NCBI GenBank assembly: GCA_036345935.2
Contig: JADWOT020001179.1
Span: forward strand, 1 to 64,000
Length of the DNA stretch: 64,000 bases
Direction: 5' to 3'
Source: Taenia hydatigena
Taxonomy: Eukaryota; Platyhelminthes; Cestoda; Cyclophyllidea; Taeniidae
The notes under the pieces are model-generated. The model was not told the origin of the DNA. It did no database searches and worked only from the letters and a program-made list of their open reading frames with translations. The position numbers were made by a program, and so were the translations under genes. Position 1 is the first letter of the stretch. Each line of letters starts with the position of its first letter. Positions 11,200 to 23,777 of the stretch are shown piece by piece.

Positions 11200-11460
11200 A
11201 TTTTTTTAAAATAGGGGGTTACCATCGCTTAAAATGGCAATTACTCCCTGCATCAAACATATATGGCATGGATTTGTTTCTAGGCAAGGGTGATCAGTCC
11301 TCCTGCCTCGTGCTGCAGAAGCATTAAGTGAGATCAACACTAGCAAAAAAGACGTGATTGGTCTATTGTGCCAACGGCATTTGCCTAAGCCAAGCCTGTG
11401 GTGCAGCGGCTGTAGAATGGTCATTGGGAGGCACACCTTCCCATCTGCAAACTGTGCTCC
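11200..11460 (-). repeat. Palindrome-bearing repeat P, diverged partial copy
   Basis: Matches 8230-8480 in the same orientation, including the TAGGCAAGG-TGATCAGTC segment and CCTAAGCCAAGCCTGTGGTG. The central dyad has decayed here to ACATATATGGCATGG. The minus-strand ORF across it (11206-11664) is not supported as a gene. Confidence 0.6.
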
Positions 11461-12480
11461 CGCTCTAATATCATGACCAGGAGACGAGACAAATGAGCAC
11501 TTGGCCATTTTTGCCTCAAAGGGACCGGTTAGGAGATGTACAGAGACGTTGAGTGAAACAAATGGGCCTGGACGGGGATCGCACTGCTGTCCATTTCTCA
11601 AATCAACACATCCTTGACTGATTAACAACAGATTTAATTGAAAACATTTCAACAAATAATTCAAATACTCCTGCTGCGCTTTTCTTGGCTCTACAAATGG
11701 AGAAAGGAGTGATTAAATGGCCACGTGAGTGAGGCGGTATGCTAATCAGGGAACAGAGTTAGGCAAACTGATAAAATCCCAGCCCTAAAGGCAAAGGACT
11801 CAGTCTACGCTGTAAAGTTCCTTAGGATCTGTGAGGGCCTGAACTATTCAATAGTCACACGAAGGTCACACTCAAATTGAGAGGGGCCAGGCATCCCGAG
11901 TATGTCATCTAAACGCCACTGATGCAGCCCAACATCCAGCCGCCCATTAATCTGCTGATCCAACAATCCTAGTCAACCTTTTATTCTCTTGTTTGTCTCA
12001 AGTTAAGCAAATCACCAAGTCAAAAACGAACTCGTGAGTGGAGGAAGGGGACCACTCCGGTAGGGTAACAACAACTGATGGCCTTCTTCGTGAAGAATAA
12101 GGCTGAATTCCCCACTTTTATGTCCAATTTTTATAACTGTGTTTTTAACTGCAATGTGCCCTTGGCATATGCTCTACCAGGATCACATGTTATAGCCTGA
12201 TAACGCCACGTGAACTCTCATGTCACACCTATGTGATGTAAAGGATACTGAACATAAAGAATATGGAATAAAGAATACAGAATATATCTATATATATGTA
12301 TATGTCAATGTATATTTATACACATCAATTCTTATGAGTGTTATTTTAAGCATCGTTGACCAAGTATGGTGAATGCATGCAAAAGACCGTCAATGACCCC
12401 ATGCTGTTGTGGTAACAGATGGTGCAGTGACTTAGTTTGAAAAGTGTAGAAAAGAAGGAGAGAAGTCAATTTCAGAATGC
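11461..12480. other. Intergenic stretch with an AT microsatellite
   Basis: No gene seen. It holds a TA-rich microsatellite at about 12280-12325 and an isolated dyad GTCACACCTATGTGAT at 12222-12237 that resembles the dyads in the P repeats. Confidence 0.6.
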
Positions 12481-12559
12481 AAAGGGATCTACTGGCAGAA
12501 TGAAGGTGATAGATGCATTAACGGACGGCCACATTTAACATCTGTAGGAATTACCAACT

Positions 12560-13030
12560 GCCGAACAGGGAGTTGGTCGCGATTTTGCAAGTGCACTTCA
12601 GCTTGCAATTCAGCTTCATTTTTCACTCAACAATCCAATGCCAGTCAGCACGACGTTGGATTGCTGATACCAGTACAAGTAGAAGTGGGTCTGTAGAGCC
12701 GCATGCATGCATCATTAATAGTGTTAACCAATTCGCAATGAAAATGTTTGTGTTTCTTCGAGCCATCGAGCGAACTGCCTCTTTTATGCAAGCCACCTTC
12801 CAAACTTGTTCAGGTGGTGGTACACAAGAAGTACATCACTTCACCAGTCACCCACCTGACCCATGTCCGGCAAATGTGTCCTTCATTTGCGTAAACGGAG
12901 GGTGAAATCTCAACTGGACTTGCAGTTGCAATCATCGCTCCTTTGCTCGTCATCTGCTGCCACGAATCCCAAAGAATTGCAATGCTTCCCATTGGCAAGA
13001 ACCGAGTAGTGTGAGGAGATAAATTAAACT
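12560..13030 (+). repeat. Dispersed repeat Q, copy 1
   Basis: Colinear with 22800-23430. Shared segments are CAGCTTCATTTTT-ACTCAACAAT, ACACGACGTTGGAT-GCTG, GCAATGAAAATGTTT and an end near CCCATTGACAAG. A short tail of the same family recurs at 25640-25780. The overlapping ORFs differ between copies and are not conserved. Confidence 0.7.
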
Positions 13031-14379
13031 AATGAGTGTTGTATGGTTTAACATTTAAATATGGATTAATAAAGAGCATTGATTAAAAGCAAATACGATG
13101 CTAGCCGCGGTTGAGGAATGACGCATGAATGTAGGCCATGTTTCCGTGTTAGCCAAGTTCCTTCATGATGAATCAGACTGACTAGTTGGGTGAAGTTGGA
13201 GGCGACAATACCTCCATGTCATCGTCGTAATGGAGAGTTATGTGCTTTGTGGAAGGCATATTGCAAGATTATGCTTTCCTGATGTCTATTCTTCTCAACT
13301 TCGCTCCTCAGCATGAGTTGCTGCAATAATAATAATAATAATCCTTGGTTTACATTGCGTGTGGCTGCAAAGCGTCAAACCGTTTGTAAACGACAATGAG
13401 AGTAGGTGCGTTGGTGCTTGGCAGAAGAAGACCGACCGAAGTAGTGCTTCAGCATTTCTGTCTTACGTAGATGGAAGCGGAGTAAACTGGTGAGTGAAGA
13501 ATGGCGAATCGGATGCAGTTCCATATTCAAGAGTGATGGTTCTAACATCGGCTGCGCATTTCTGACTCCACCTTAATTAACAATGATTTGTTATGAAGAC
13601 ACTAGAATTGTTTCACTTTCTCTCCACTCTTGAACTTCTTCCATATTAGCCGTATCCTGCTGCATAGGGAAACGTTTAATGCATAAATGCATGCAGTTGC
13701 AACACCTTTCAGTCATTTCTACCGCTGTACTCTTTTGGCAAAGAAGTTGTGTAAATCATGCCAACCCAAAAAAGCCTTTCAAAAATTTTAGTCAAGTTCC
13801 CTTATTAGCAGCCGAGCATTATGGGCTACCTTGAAAAACTATTAGCCATTTTGAGAAAACCAAGGCATTTCAGACCTCTAACATACCACAACATTTGCCC
13901 TTCTTGTCAGTGGTCTCTTCAGCTACTCTTCGTTACGCAAACAGATACGGTCGCAGAGGTATGAGATGCTTGTGCGCGGTGTTGGTACGCAAGATAAGGA
14001 GACCGCTTTCGCCATTAGGGATTAATACTAAACTTCTTCGACCTCAATGTGGCAAGTCTAAGCACGCCCAGCCAGAGTACCTCAGTAATGCAACAAAGTT
14101 GCAGAAGTTTCTGTTAAAGTGGTGCGAAATTAAAGGCAGACGTGTGCTACTAGGCCTAAAGAGGTTATGTCTTTAGGTAGTAAAAGTTGTCTGCTTGTTG
14201 ACGCTACGTATCTCAACACTTCCACTGAGGTGTGATAAAACCTTCCTGAGTAAACTTCAGCATTCCAGCTTGACGTTGATGTTGAAGAGGACGCATTGGG
14301 TCCACTGTCATTGCCATTAAACTTGGCTGTAGCATGCTCAGAAGTACTGACTGCAGAACAAGCAAATGCGCAGCGTGCA
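13031..14379. other. Unassigned stretch with an ATA microsatellite
   Basis: A short (AAT)n run lies at about 13325-13343. ORFs at 13895-14176 (plus) and 14130-14444 (minus) show no domain and no paired splice sites. Nothing else is supported. Confidence 0.5.
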
Positions 14380-16100
14380 CCGAGGATGGTGGAATTGACA
14401 TGAGGATTGTGGATGCATGGAATGAACACAGTGTGGTATGCCAATTATCAGCATGGGGTCATGACTACTGTCATAATGCTTTCCACCACACATCACCAAA
14501 TAGTCAAAGAGACCATAGTCCTACAGAACGCTCATAAGCATTGTGGCATCATCGCCAGCTATCACGAACTGGCAAGTACCACATGTCACACATATGTGAC
14601 GTGCAAACATGAGTGGAGAACTCAGGGCATATCATGTAAAGTTGGTTTCATACATGACAATTACAGGTTTCAATTGAGACTTGACATAAATATTGGGAGA
14701 TGCAGTCTTCTTTCCACGAAAACACTACCACCCTATGGGAACCTGCTGAACACCTAGATGCCCAGCATACCCCAATGCTGTGCTCTGCTTCCTCCACCCA
14801 CTTCGTTGTTTGCTTTGCAAATTGATCCCACTGACCTAGATGAGAGACTGGAAGGTGAAGCAAGATGATAGATGCATTTGAGTTTGTGTCGGATGTGGAA
14901 GCTGAATGGGCAGATTGATGGACAGTTGGAGGGTCGGCTGCCATAGTAGCATTAAGAGGACATACTCGGGATATCTCAGCCCCCTCACTTTGAGCGAGGC
15001 CTTTGTCTGATTACTAAGTGGTTCGGGTCCCTCGGCTTCAGATGAAAGTTAGAAGGTAGACTGATTCCTTTACCTGATGACTGGGAGTTTGTCAGTTCGC
15101 CTTGATCGTGACCTCGGATTTACACGCCACCCTAGTCACCTGGGCATTTGATCATTCATTCTCTCACTTGCGTTGCACACAAATGCGCATAAAAGCGTTA
15201 AAAGATCCGTTACGCGTACTTTAAATTTACCTTTCTTACCAAGCAAAGATGTATCGATGGGTGAAATGGGCAGAAGTTAGACGCTCACCCACTCTCCTAT
15301 GTAGAGCCACCGTCAAGTTTGTAGCAAAGAAGAACTGAGTGATCACTAGATTTGTTCCTTAATTGCAATAGTATCGCTTAAACGAAAACTGCAGAGGAAC
15401 AAGTGATCATGCATTCGAGTACGAAGGTGTGCCTCTCAATCACCGCTCCACGGTCGCCACAGCGCAGGATGGCTTCAGGTAACTGCCGTCAGTCTAACAA
15501 ACTCATCTCGTCCGTTTTCGCTTACATCAGTCTCAATTAATGCTAGGAAGACTGATCCTCAGTGTCGAATAAATGACTTGTGTCACACAAATGTGACGCA
15601 GTTGTGTAATTGTCCATTTTAAGTGACAACAATCACTACATTCTGTACTTGACCAGAATCATTGGTTAAAGGAAGCACATTAACTTATTTTCTTGATGGT
15701 TTAGCTGTTTAGAAGCCAATGCATTTGCAAATGCTGATCTGCCTTCATCGCTGATTGCAACACAAAGGACAATCAGTTGCTACACATTAGCCTCTGCAAA
15801 ACCACTGTTACTCAGACCTACAACTCCGAAAATCTGCTAAGTGAGACAACTCTTGCACGATGTGGTTTCCCTACGCTAAAACCTCAAAATTAAGGACTCA
15901 AAGGACTATACATCAGCTTTAACACTCGACTGGTAGGCGTCCATCATTTTCACTGATGCTACCCACGAATAGATGTAGCATCTGGAAGGCGATAAAAATG
16001 CCAGAAGAACGCAATTCATCGAATGATGCTTAACGTTTACAGGTAAGACGTTGCTCTGACGGACATGCAAAAGCCCACTTAAACTCATATCCAACAAAAT
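14380..16100 (+). repeat. Palindrome-bearing dispersed repeat P, long copy 1
   Basis: Colinear with 36860-38540 and, more patchily, 45540-46660. Two dyads lie about 1 kb apart: GTCACACATATGTGAC (14585-14600) and GTCACACAAATGTGAC (15582-15597). The segment between 15720 and 16080 also matches 18090-18290. ORFs inside it are not conserved between copies. Confidence 0.75.
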
Positions 16101-16679
16101 TTTGACTGTAGTCAAAGTCGGACGAGCTTCACGGTGCCATCCACGTCAACCATCACAATCACTGGTCACAGATCTCTGTGCACCACCTCCTCAATCTCTA
16201 CATACATCAGAGCAATCACGACCCAGACGTCCAGTCAAGCAAAGAACGCACAAGTCCATGATTGCTGACTGACTGACCGATAAAACGAATGCGATGGTGT
16301 CGTTGACAAGACTTCAGCTTTTGTAAAGCCTCTTTGCTCTGTGGTGAATTACACCCGCTTTGATGCGAAAAGTGCATGGACGAGACTTGTTTAACTGTGT
16401 TCATTATCTGCTACTGTGCTGTAAATGAAAAACTTCTGCCTCTTGTGCCGTTGTGGAGCTGGTTATACCACAGTTGAGACAGTAAGGTAGCACTGGTTGC
16501 AGGGTTCATGGGTGTGCTTGCAGCAATGTGGCAACGATCGCAAGCCTGAACAAATCAGAATCACTTTCAGTGAAACCCATTATGTAAGAAGCATGTCCTC
16601 TGCTTAATCTGGAAAGGCTGATTTGCCTCATCAAATGATTGACATTGTGTTTCTCTACTCATTGTAATAAGGGGTAAAT

Positions 16680-16954
16680 TAGTTGCGAGTAAGACCAAAG
16701 AGTGGGTTCTACGAAACCAAATGTCCTATTCTTCAATTCCGCGCCGTATGCCACTACGTGTCCTGCCGTTAGATGCGACGTGATTCGAATAGGAAAGAAA
16801 AAGTTTGGAACGATAAGAGAGAAGGCGACAGTGGGCAACAATCTCAGCAATAGTGCGAATGAGGTTGGCGCTGTCCAGTTGGCGTCCGTCAGCAGGCTTG
16901 AGGCAGTCGCGAAGAGCACCGTCGGGCACGAACTCGGTGACAATGAGGGCTCCA
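16680..16954 (-). pseudogene. Tyrosine kinase relic III (hinge to helix D/E exon)
   Basis: On the minus strand an acceptor TTTTGATGTACCCTTCAG is followed at 16954 by an open segment. Its frame reads SGALIVTEFVPDGALRDCL, KPADGRQLDSANLIRTIAEI and VA. ALIVTEFVPDGAL matches the tyrosine-kinase hinge pattern (IxTExMxNGxL). The coding-like part spans about 16834-16954 and keeps G/C-ending codons, so it is the best-preserved kinase piece in the window. No good donor follows, and the sequence continues to about 16680 as non-coding sequence homologous to 6500-6620. The exon stands alone between repeats, so it is an orphan fragment rather than a gene. Confidence 0.7.
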
Positions 16955-16984
16955 CTGAAGGGTACATCAAAAGAGACAAAAAGG

Positions 16985-17115
16985 AAACGCACGATGCGTT
17001 GATGCGGAAGTCTTTGAATCCTCCTTCCCAACTCACGGAAGGTTTTGTCACTCTACGTGGACATGCCTAAACCAGACCCATCTCACTGTTGACTTGTCTT
17101 TGCTTTGTAAGAGAA
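16985..17115 (-). repeat. Dispersed repeat D, 3' part, minus strand
   Basis: The reverse complement carries GGTCTGGTTTAGGCATGTCC followed by ACGTAGAGTGAC and ends at a CGCATCGTGCG-like site, as in the other D copies. It directly precedes kinase relic III in transcriptional orientation, repeating the D-then-kinase order of 5820-7445 and 41230-41800. Confidence 0.65.
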
Positions 17116-17559
17116 AATGATTCCAAAATTTAAAGGGATACAGAGAGAACTGGATGTAAACTCTAGTTTCAGATGACATTGAATTCTCCACCAGATTACT
17201 AACCCAGTCAATAATCACAGAAACAGTTGTCTTAAGGCAAATGAGGTGGGCATTTTGCGTCTAATCTGCTCTTGCACCAGTGCCACCAAGCAGTTTTTTT
17301 GGGTCCCATTAAGCCACTCGGGACGTGCAGACAATGACTACTAGTCAAGTGCTTTGTTTCAGCAGCCTCACTATGTCACTTCTAGTCTACAAAAGTCAGG
17401 CGTTGCCGCAAGCATCAGCAGCCTCCATTGCAGATAAAAGAGCGTATGGTGTTTTGCTAAATACCAGCATCATCCTCACACTTCACCGGACCGGTGATCT
17501 CCGACGGTCGCACCACCGCTTTAGCTAGCCTCCCCGTGTTATGTTGGGGCCTAGTAGTT
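17116..17559. other. Unassigned stretch
   Basis: No gene, domain or recognisable repeat partner was seen. Confidence 0.4.
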
Positions 17560-18940
17560 GAGCCAAGAAGTCAGGCTTGTTTGCTTGTTTTTGTGGCCCT
17601 ACTAACAAGATTTAAGTAGGACCGGTCAAAGGGAATTGAATTCACTGCGAAATAGATTTTAGATGCAGTGTACTATTGCTTTTGCTTGCTGTTTTACGAT
17701 CCATATCATCCTTACAAAATTTACAAAAGCAAAAACAAGTTTTGGAAGCATAAAAGGCGGGTTAGGTGTCAGTAATTTAAATCCGTTTAACATAAGTTAG
17801 AAGTTTTGTGTCAAGAAGAGCCTGCTTTTAACTTCCAAAAGAGTTTCTCAGATGATGGTCGGCGTTCCAGCTGTGCTACTTAGCAAAATTTCATAAGGCG
17901 GTATAACTTCTGCTTCACTGGCACAGCCATGGTATTGAGGCGAGGGAGGCGTCCGCCCTCACAAAGTAATTTGTGCAATTAATTAACCCTGCGATCTAAA
18001 GGGATTTGGGATTATTAAATTGTAATAAAAACTACAGAAAAAGGATTCATTGCATGAAAGTGAGTCAAAATTTCGGCGGTTTTCCAACACCTAAAATTTG
18101 CTAAGTGAGCCAACTCTTGTACGTTGCGTCTCTTTCCGCTAGAACCTCAATCATGAGGAGCCAAAGGATCATTCATCAACTTTAACATATAGCTGATAGC
18201 CGTCTATCCTTGCTTTTAATGCCGATCATTTATAAGAAGTAGCACCCAGAAGGCGATAAAGAGACAGAGAAGTACAATTTACTCATTATTAAGCTGATCA
18301 GCTTAGGATAAATGTTCGCTGATGCCACAAAAAAATGGAGCTATAAATATAAATTTTGGCACGATCATAGCATTCTAATGCAGTAACTTGCTAATCCTAA
18401 CACTCGGGAGTCTGAGTTTCGCCATAAGTTCACAGCAGATCGGGTCAGTCTTCTGCATTCTTTTTGCTTTTTGATTACCCTTGTCTTTCCTATCAAGATC
18501 CATCAAATTGAGGTGGGTCAAATTAAGGCACGTTCACAGAAGAAAGTAGAAATTAGCAACTTTTGTGTATTACATGTCAGTATATCTGATTCGGGTCTCA
18601 TACGCAGGTTGAGGGCAGCAGTGAAGGAGATCACTGACGCCTTAAACCTCAAAGCCTATTTTGAGGAAAAATGGATTACGCAATGACGCTGGCACTAACG
18701 CATTGTGCGCTTCATTCGGCCTGCGATGCACAAAATTGGCGCGCAATTAATAACCGAGAGAAACAAATACTAGCGGGGCAGAGTAGTCAAGGCTGGGGAA
18801 AGGAAGAGGTGAATTAAGATAGGGGAGGCAGGAAGAGAGAAAGGGGGTGGCACGATGAATAGAGGTGAGAAAGAGGGAATGATGAAGAGGTAAATGGGAG
18901 AAAGAGCCTCTGCTAATGTCAATGAAAAGCCAGGTCTCAT
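17560..18940 (+). repeat. Composite dispersed repeat E + D + purine tract, copy 1
   Basis: Colinear with 51800-52780 and 59800-60760. The order is a segment beginning near TTGTGGCCCTACT, a segment with GTCAGTAATTTA, the D repeat (18340-18760) and a purine-rich tract (18780-18910). ORFs that recur at the matching positions in all copies (18471-18686, 52383-52601, 60378-60650) have different frames after short indels, so they reflect shared DNA rather than a protein. Confidence 0.75.
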
Positions 18941-21061
18941 CCCGCTCTATTGATTGCTTGATCCGTCACTCGCAAAATCTCCCCGGCCAAACGTGGAAGT
19001 TGTACGTCGAAGTCTTGCCACCCTGCATAACTACACAGCTTCTAACTATTTCCTATTCCGACATCAACCAATCCCGAATGTCTGCCAGCGGTACCATAAT
19101 GAGACCCAATTTAATAATCTGATTCCTTCCATAGAGTCAGCTCTACGACAATAACCTGTTTGGCATCCACCCTGATGCATACCGCCTATTCGCATACAGA
19201 ATTAAACTGTCTGAATTAAAGGATTGATTGCAGAAATAGCAAACGCTGACGGTCTTCGCACCATCTGCAAAAAACGAATGAGTGCAGCAAAGTATAATGC
19301 TGCGCATTGGTCAAAAGGCGTGTTGCGCATTCGTGACGTGGTTCAGCATTGATGTCGGTATTGGAAGGTAATGGTTTTAGAAGGGTTGTGCAATCACACA
19401 AACATACGTAGACACCATCGTCCTCATGCATATCCTCGCCATTATGTACCGCCTTACATTGTTTAGCACACTCACTTTACGATAAACGATGCCATTTCTA
19501 GATTGTAAGATGTTCTCTGTTCTCTGAATAATTCTGTGATCATCGATATGTCACACCCGGGAGGTGTGACCCAGTCCACCAGAATAGTGTCCCACACGAA
19601 TCAAGTTCAGCGTTGCGACTCGTAGCTCTTGTGACAAGACAAACGTACACTGTCACTGCCTGAGAGGTCGGCACTGCTTGTCTAGATCCCAAACTTTCCC
19701 ATAGTTCAGTTCAACCAACAATTGTTTTTTGGGGTCTAAATTCTTGGTGCTGTTGGTGCTTCGTATGTATCCGCAGAGAACGCATAAAAGACTCCATGGC
19801 CTTTAACACCTTACCGTGCCGATAACTAAATCCATGAGATCTGCTGATCAGTTTGGAATTTAGCTATTCAGGTGGATGATCCGGTTGGTTAGTCGTTTAA
19901 CAATTTGGCCGGCAGCTAATTTAAACCCGACTAGCTGGCCATCAAAGGCGGCTCTGACTGCAGGCAAATTAGGTGCTGCCAACCTGCGTAATTATACGTG
20001 GAGAACATGATAGCACAATGACGTGGTCGACTGCGGCGCTCCCAACTCTCAATCAAACAACTCATGCTCATGTTCTCTTGATGATGTGATACCATGGCGG
20101 CAAGATGGTGTATGGACTCCAGAATTAATTGCCAATCGAACATGCAACACTTGCATGGGCAGTTGAGCCACGAGTATGTAGAAATATTGGGCACTTCAAG
20201 CAAAGGAATCCAGTAAATTTACATTCACATGCTTATCGGAGTCCTGCTAAGGATGCGTTGCTCCCTTTTGCATCGAAAGATCAACCTCATGGTAATTAAG
20301 CCTTTCCCATCTCAATGGCACTCACACGATTTGAGGTTAGCTTTGGTCCAGATTTGAAACCTGATTATGGTTGCGACTGCGAATCATAACTCGTAAGGCC
20401 TACCGATCTCAAGTTGATGCCTTCTCAACTGAGCAACATTTAGAGAGCGCAAAAATTAGTCACTAGAAAGCAAAATCAACTTTGTCTAATTTTAAAACCT
20501 ACATTCTTTGGTCTTCAGCGTGGACTCAGCATGTACACACACCAGTGTAAAGCGGTGAGTGAATTCACAAATCGAATTCGAAGATGGGAGGATAGCAACA
20601 AAGGTTGAGGCGGGAAATAGGCGTTACGGTGTCTGCGAGTACACGCCGCCAGATGGCACGCATGTGATGAGGCGGTCCGCGGGAAAGTAGAAGAAGTCAG
20701 TAATATCTAGTCGCACGTACAATCATTCTTTCTGACCGGCTACTTAAGTCACACAATGTATGCAAACAGCCTTTGATGCACTAAAATTACATTCCGAAAT
20801 TATTAATACTTTGAAAATTCTTATACACAACAGTTAAATGTTGAGGGATAAAGCTACCATTATAGCCTGCGAAAATGCCTCTACGCTAATAATAGCACCG
20901 AGCTGATACATTGCCTACCTTCCAACAATTCCAAATCACTTTAATTTTGTTCCCAATCCACCCACTGCATCAATAAGTGTTAATCTGATCAAGTATCACT
21001 GTATATCGCTTATTGGGAAAGCTTCTAAGCGTTCAATAGAATGCCATTATAGATCATTTAA

Positions 21062-22007
21062 TCATAAAAATACATGAGCGTGTAAGGCTTTACTTCTCCT
21101 CCAAATGACATGGAGACAGGCCCACTGTACCATCTCCACCAAATTTATCGTCCAATTGTTTTGCCACCTGTTGCACCAAATGCGACAACTATCAAATAAC
21201 TTGGAAAAAGGACGAAAGTAGAAACCACCTAAGACCTCGAACATCTTTCGCATGCAGTCCAAGTTCGGGTGGAGATCCAATGCATGCCACATCGAGCCTG
21301 TCACAACAAGCGTTTGCCTTGACGTGAGGACATCGTCTATGGCATTCAGGTGTCCACAATCCCGACGTTCAAAATCAGTAAAATCAAGATACAAAATGAC
21401 ACAGTCGTAGTCGCTCTGCTGCATTATTTCTCTTCCTTCTCCACCTTCTGACCATTCACGCATGTCCAGTTCGGTGCCACCTGCCGTCCCGAAAAATGGA
21501 TTCCACTGGTCTGTAAAGTTCGGAACATCCGTAGATACGTCCAAGAAGATGCGAACGGAGGAAGCAGAGTGCAGTACTGGCAAATCGCATTTGTAGCGTT
21601 TCATCTTAAATGGCGGAACTCTTGTGCAACGACATGGCGTGGTGATCAAACAGCTGATCGGAGCTTGTGCATCAGCAGGAAATGCTCTCGACGCAAGGTT
21701 ACGATAGAAAATCTCTGCGTTATCGTAATACTCTCTTGCATGATCATAACAATGGGAGCATTCCTCTGCGTTTGTAAAGAAAAGCACCCAGCAAAGGTGT
21801 GCGTTTAGCCATTTCATATCCTTTGCACTGTGGTGGATACTAAGTGTTTGAATGGGAAGGTCTTGGTTTAGTCGTTCATCTGTGGATTCCTCCTAAAACA
21901 ATTTCTAATGGTAAATTTTAGCAACTTTTAGAGAGGATATAAAATTCGAAAGGCAAATAGTAAAGTCATGCAATGGGCGTAGATGTTTTTAAACTTACCA
22001 CAGACAT
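21062..22007 (-). CDS. SEFIR-like domain protein, two exons, 279 aa
   Basis: Proposed CDS is complement(join(21062..21892,21999..22007)). Exon 1 is ATG TCT GTG, followed by the donor GTAAGT. The 106-bp intron ends TTGTTTTAG, and exon 2 begins EESTDERLNQ, in frame with the long ORF. Residues 30-100 are Cys-rich (CSHCYDHA, CLITTPCRCT, YKCDLPVL). Residues about 115-260 resemble a SEFIR domain. A beta strand VRIFLDVSTD corresponds to box 1. TAGGTELDMREW parallels the CGTEVALDLLE segment of IL-17 receptors. SDYDCVILYLD is the strand before the usual cysteine/serine turn. FYFRPFSKLF, a Trp-rich stretch (IWCNRWQNNW) and NLVEMV resemble the domain end. SEFIR proteins signal through homotypic contacts below IL-17 receptors. 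No signal peptide or membrane helix is seen, so this would be cytosolic. A TATA-like box lies 41 bp upstream, and an ATTAAA hexamer overlaps the stop. The gene structure is well supported; the SEFIR assignment is inference from motif pattern, and a TIR-like fold is the alternative. Confidence 0.7.
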
Positions 22008-22047
22008 TGCTACGCAAAATCTGGTGCAAACTATCCAAATGCAGCCT

Positions 22048-22055
22048 CTTTTATG
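22048..22055 (-). promoter_or_regulatory. TATA-like box of the SEFIR-like gene
   Basis: CATAAAAG on the minus strand lies 41 bp before the proposed ATG. The sequence from the box to the ATG is short, implying a very short 5' leader. The same octamer is kept at the same place in the sister copy (33883-33890), where the surrounding bases have changed. Confidence 0.5.
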
Positions 22056-22799
22056 CGACAAGTGATCATCATTAAGTTCCAATCACTCCTCTCATCCAGC
22101 CAATCAGCAAAACCCAACGATCAGCATGGATTCCTTGGTGCTACCTAAATCCGTCTGGCTGCTGATTTATTGCTCACTGATTAAAAATGTGTGAGATTTT
22201 CTAATGCGGCTTATGAAGCATAATGCATTAAAATATTAAAGCTCATTGTAGCGTGATTTGCAAATCGATATGGAAAAGATGTTTTTGATGTAATAAACAG
22301 GGCACAAGTGACTATACTCATGGACTGGTATGCAGATCCACCTTTAAGATGTTGGCTAAACTAATACAGATTGTAAAATGTGCCTGTGCACTGCTTTAGA
22401 CAATAAGTAAGAATTATCGTACCTTGCTGTTACTAGCCTGGTTCGATTTAAATTGGCAAGTCTTTTTTAAGTAAACCAACCCCAAGCAGATTATACGAAT
22501 GTGTGTTAATTTTTACTTATATCTTTCTCATCGCTCTACATGACTGACAAACGCTTCAACATCCTGCATGTTCTTAAAGTCACTTTATTCGCTACTGGAT
22601 CGTTCCACATGTTGATGGCCTAACTGTCGCAACCATCTTGGCAGCTGGCAACAAGCAGATAGTACGAAATAGATAGATGGATGAATCAATGAAGCTGGTA
22701 AATGGTTGGATAGTTAATGCGGGATCTGCTTATACTACAGTTATCGTAAGCTGTTTAAGCACAAACTAGAAGGGTGGATAGAGGCGAAAAAATTGACGA

Positions 22800-23430
22800 G
22801 TCCCGATTTCCCGTGTGCACATCGACTTACGATTCAGTTTCATTTTTACTCAACAATTCAATAGCAGTTAACACGACGTTGGATCGCTGTTACCGATACA
22901 AGTCGGAGTGAGCCTGTGCAGCTGCGCACACACATCAATTAAGGTGTTAGCTATATTGCAATGAAAATGTTTTGGTTTCTTCCTCTGTGAACTGCCGGTC
23001 CTGTTATCGAGCGAGTTGCCTTTTCATGCAAACCTCCTTCCATACTTAGCCGATTGGTGGAACACAGGAATCGCATCACTCCAGCCCATCGCTAGTGTCT
23101 GTGCTCCTTATTCTCATCACCTAGTTCATCACTTGTTCTTAGAGTCGCTCCAGTTTTAGGCTACGAATCGCGGTAGTTACGAGACTTCGATGGTGATGCG
23201 CCACGTGTCTGCAACGTTCCATTTTGCACTGTGGTCAACGCAATTGCCTCCGCATCCTTTGAGAGCTAGTGATAATCCTTTGGAAACGCATCTAATTGTA
23301 GCCAACGCCATGTTGGCGCGTGTACCGAGGGTCGAATCGCAACTGAGTTTGCGATTGCATTGTCATTCCCATGCCATCCTTACCCACGAACCTCAAAGGG
23401 TCCAAATGATTCCTATTGACAAGAAGCAGG
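22800..23430 (+). repeat. Dispersed repeat Q, copy 2
   Basis: Colinear with 12560-13030 and longer at its 3' end. It contains ACACGACGTTGGATCGCTG, GCAATGAAAATGTTTTGG and the end CTATTGACAAG. It abuts the left edge of the inverted duplication at about 23440. Confidence 0.7.
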
Positions 23431-23777
23431 TCGCATAGGGCAATAAATTCAAACAACAAGTGTTTTGTGGATTAATATGAAAATGTGGATTGAAAATGAG
23501 CACCAATATAAAGTGGTTGCGATGCACAAACTCCGACGAGATAAAAATATCTTTGCACGTGAGGAAAACATGCTGCGATCGGTTTGACAGCGACCAATTC
23601 AACAAGTGATTGAAGCACAACTGTAATCAAGATGGGAATGACATGCTATTAAGCTATTTTGATGAGCACGTAGTCTCTCGCAATTCGTAGTCTGCGCTTT
23701 CGAGGAACCCACATACAAAGCAGTCACGAGTAATTTTGACTTAGTGGTTAAATGATGAGGATGTGATTGGATTGTAG

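Larger units (their letters stand above)
18940..22480 (+). repeat. Segmental duplication 1, copy A
   Basis: About 3.5 kb aligns in direct orientation with 30830-34320, starting near CTTGCCACCCTGCATAACTA and ending near GGCAAGTCTTTTTTAAGTAA. Copy B has an extra block of roughly 160 bp at about 32137-32300. The pair encloses the SEFIR-like gene and its promoter. An in-frame segment with FNNLIPSIES before a stop is shared (about 19120-19154 and 30940-30980), but it is too short to call a gene. Confidence 0.85.

Noticed and set aside
11206..11664. 152-codon minus-strand ORF
   Set aside because: Half of it lies in a P-repeat copy, the frame is not kept in other copies and no family is recognised.
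18471..18686. Short ORF family also at 52383-52601 and 60378-60650
   Set aside because: Similarity is at DNA level in repeat D; frames change between copies after small indels.
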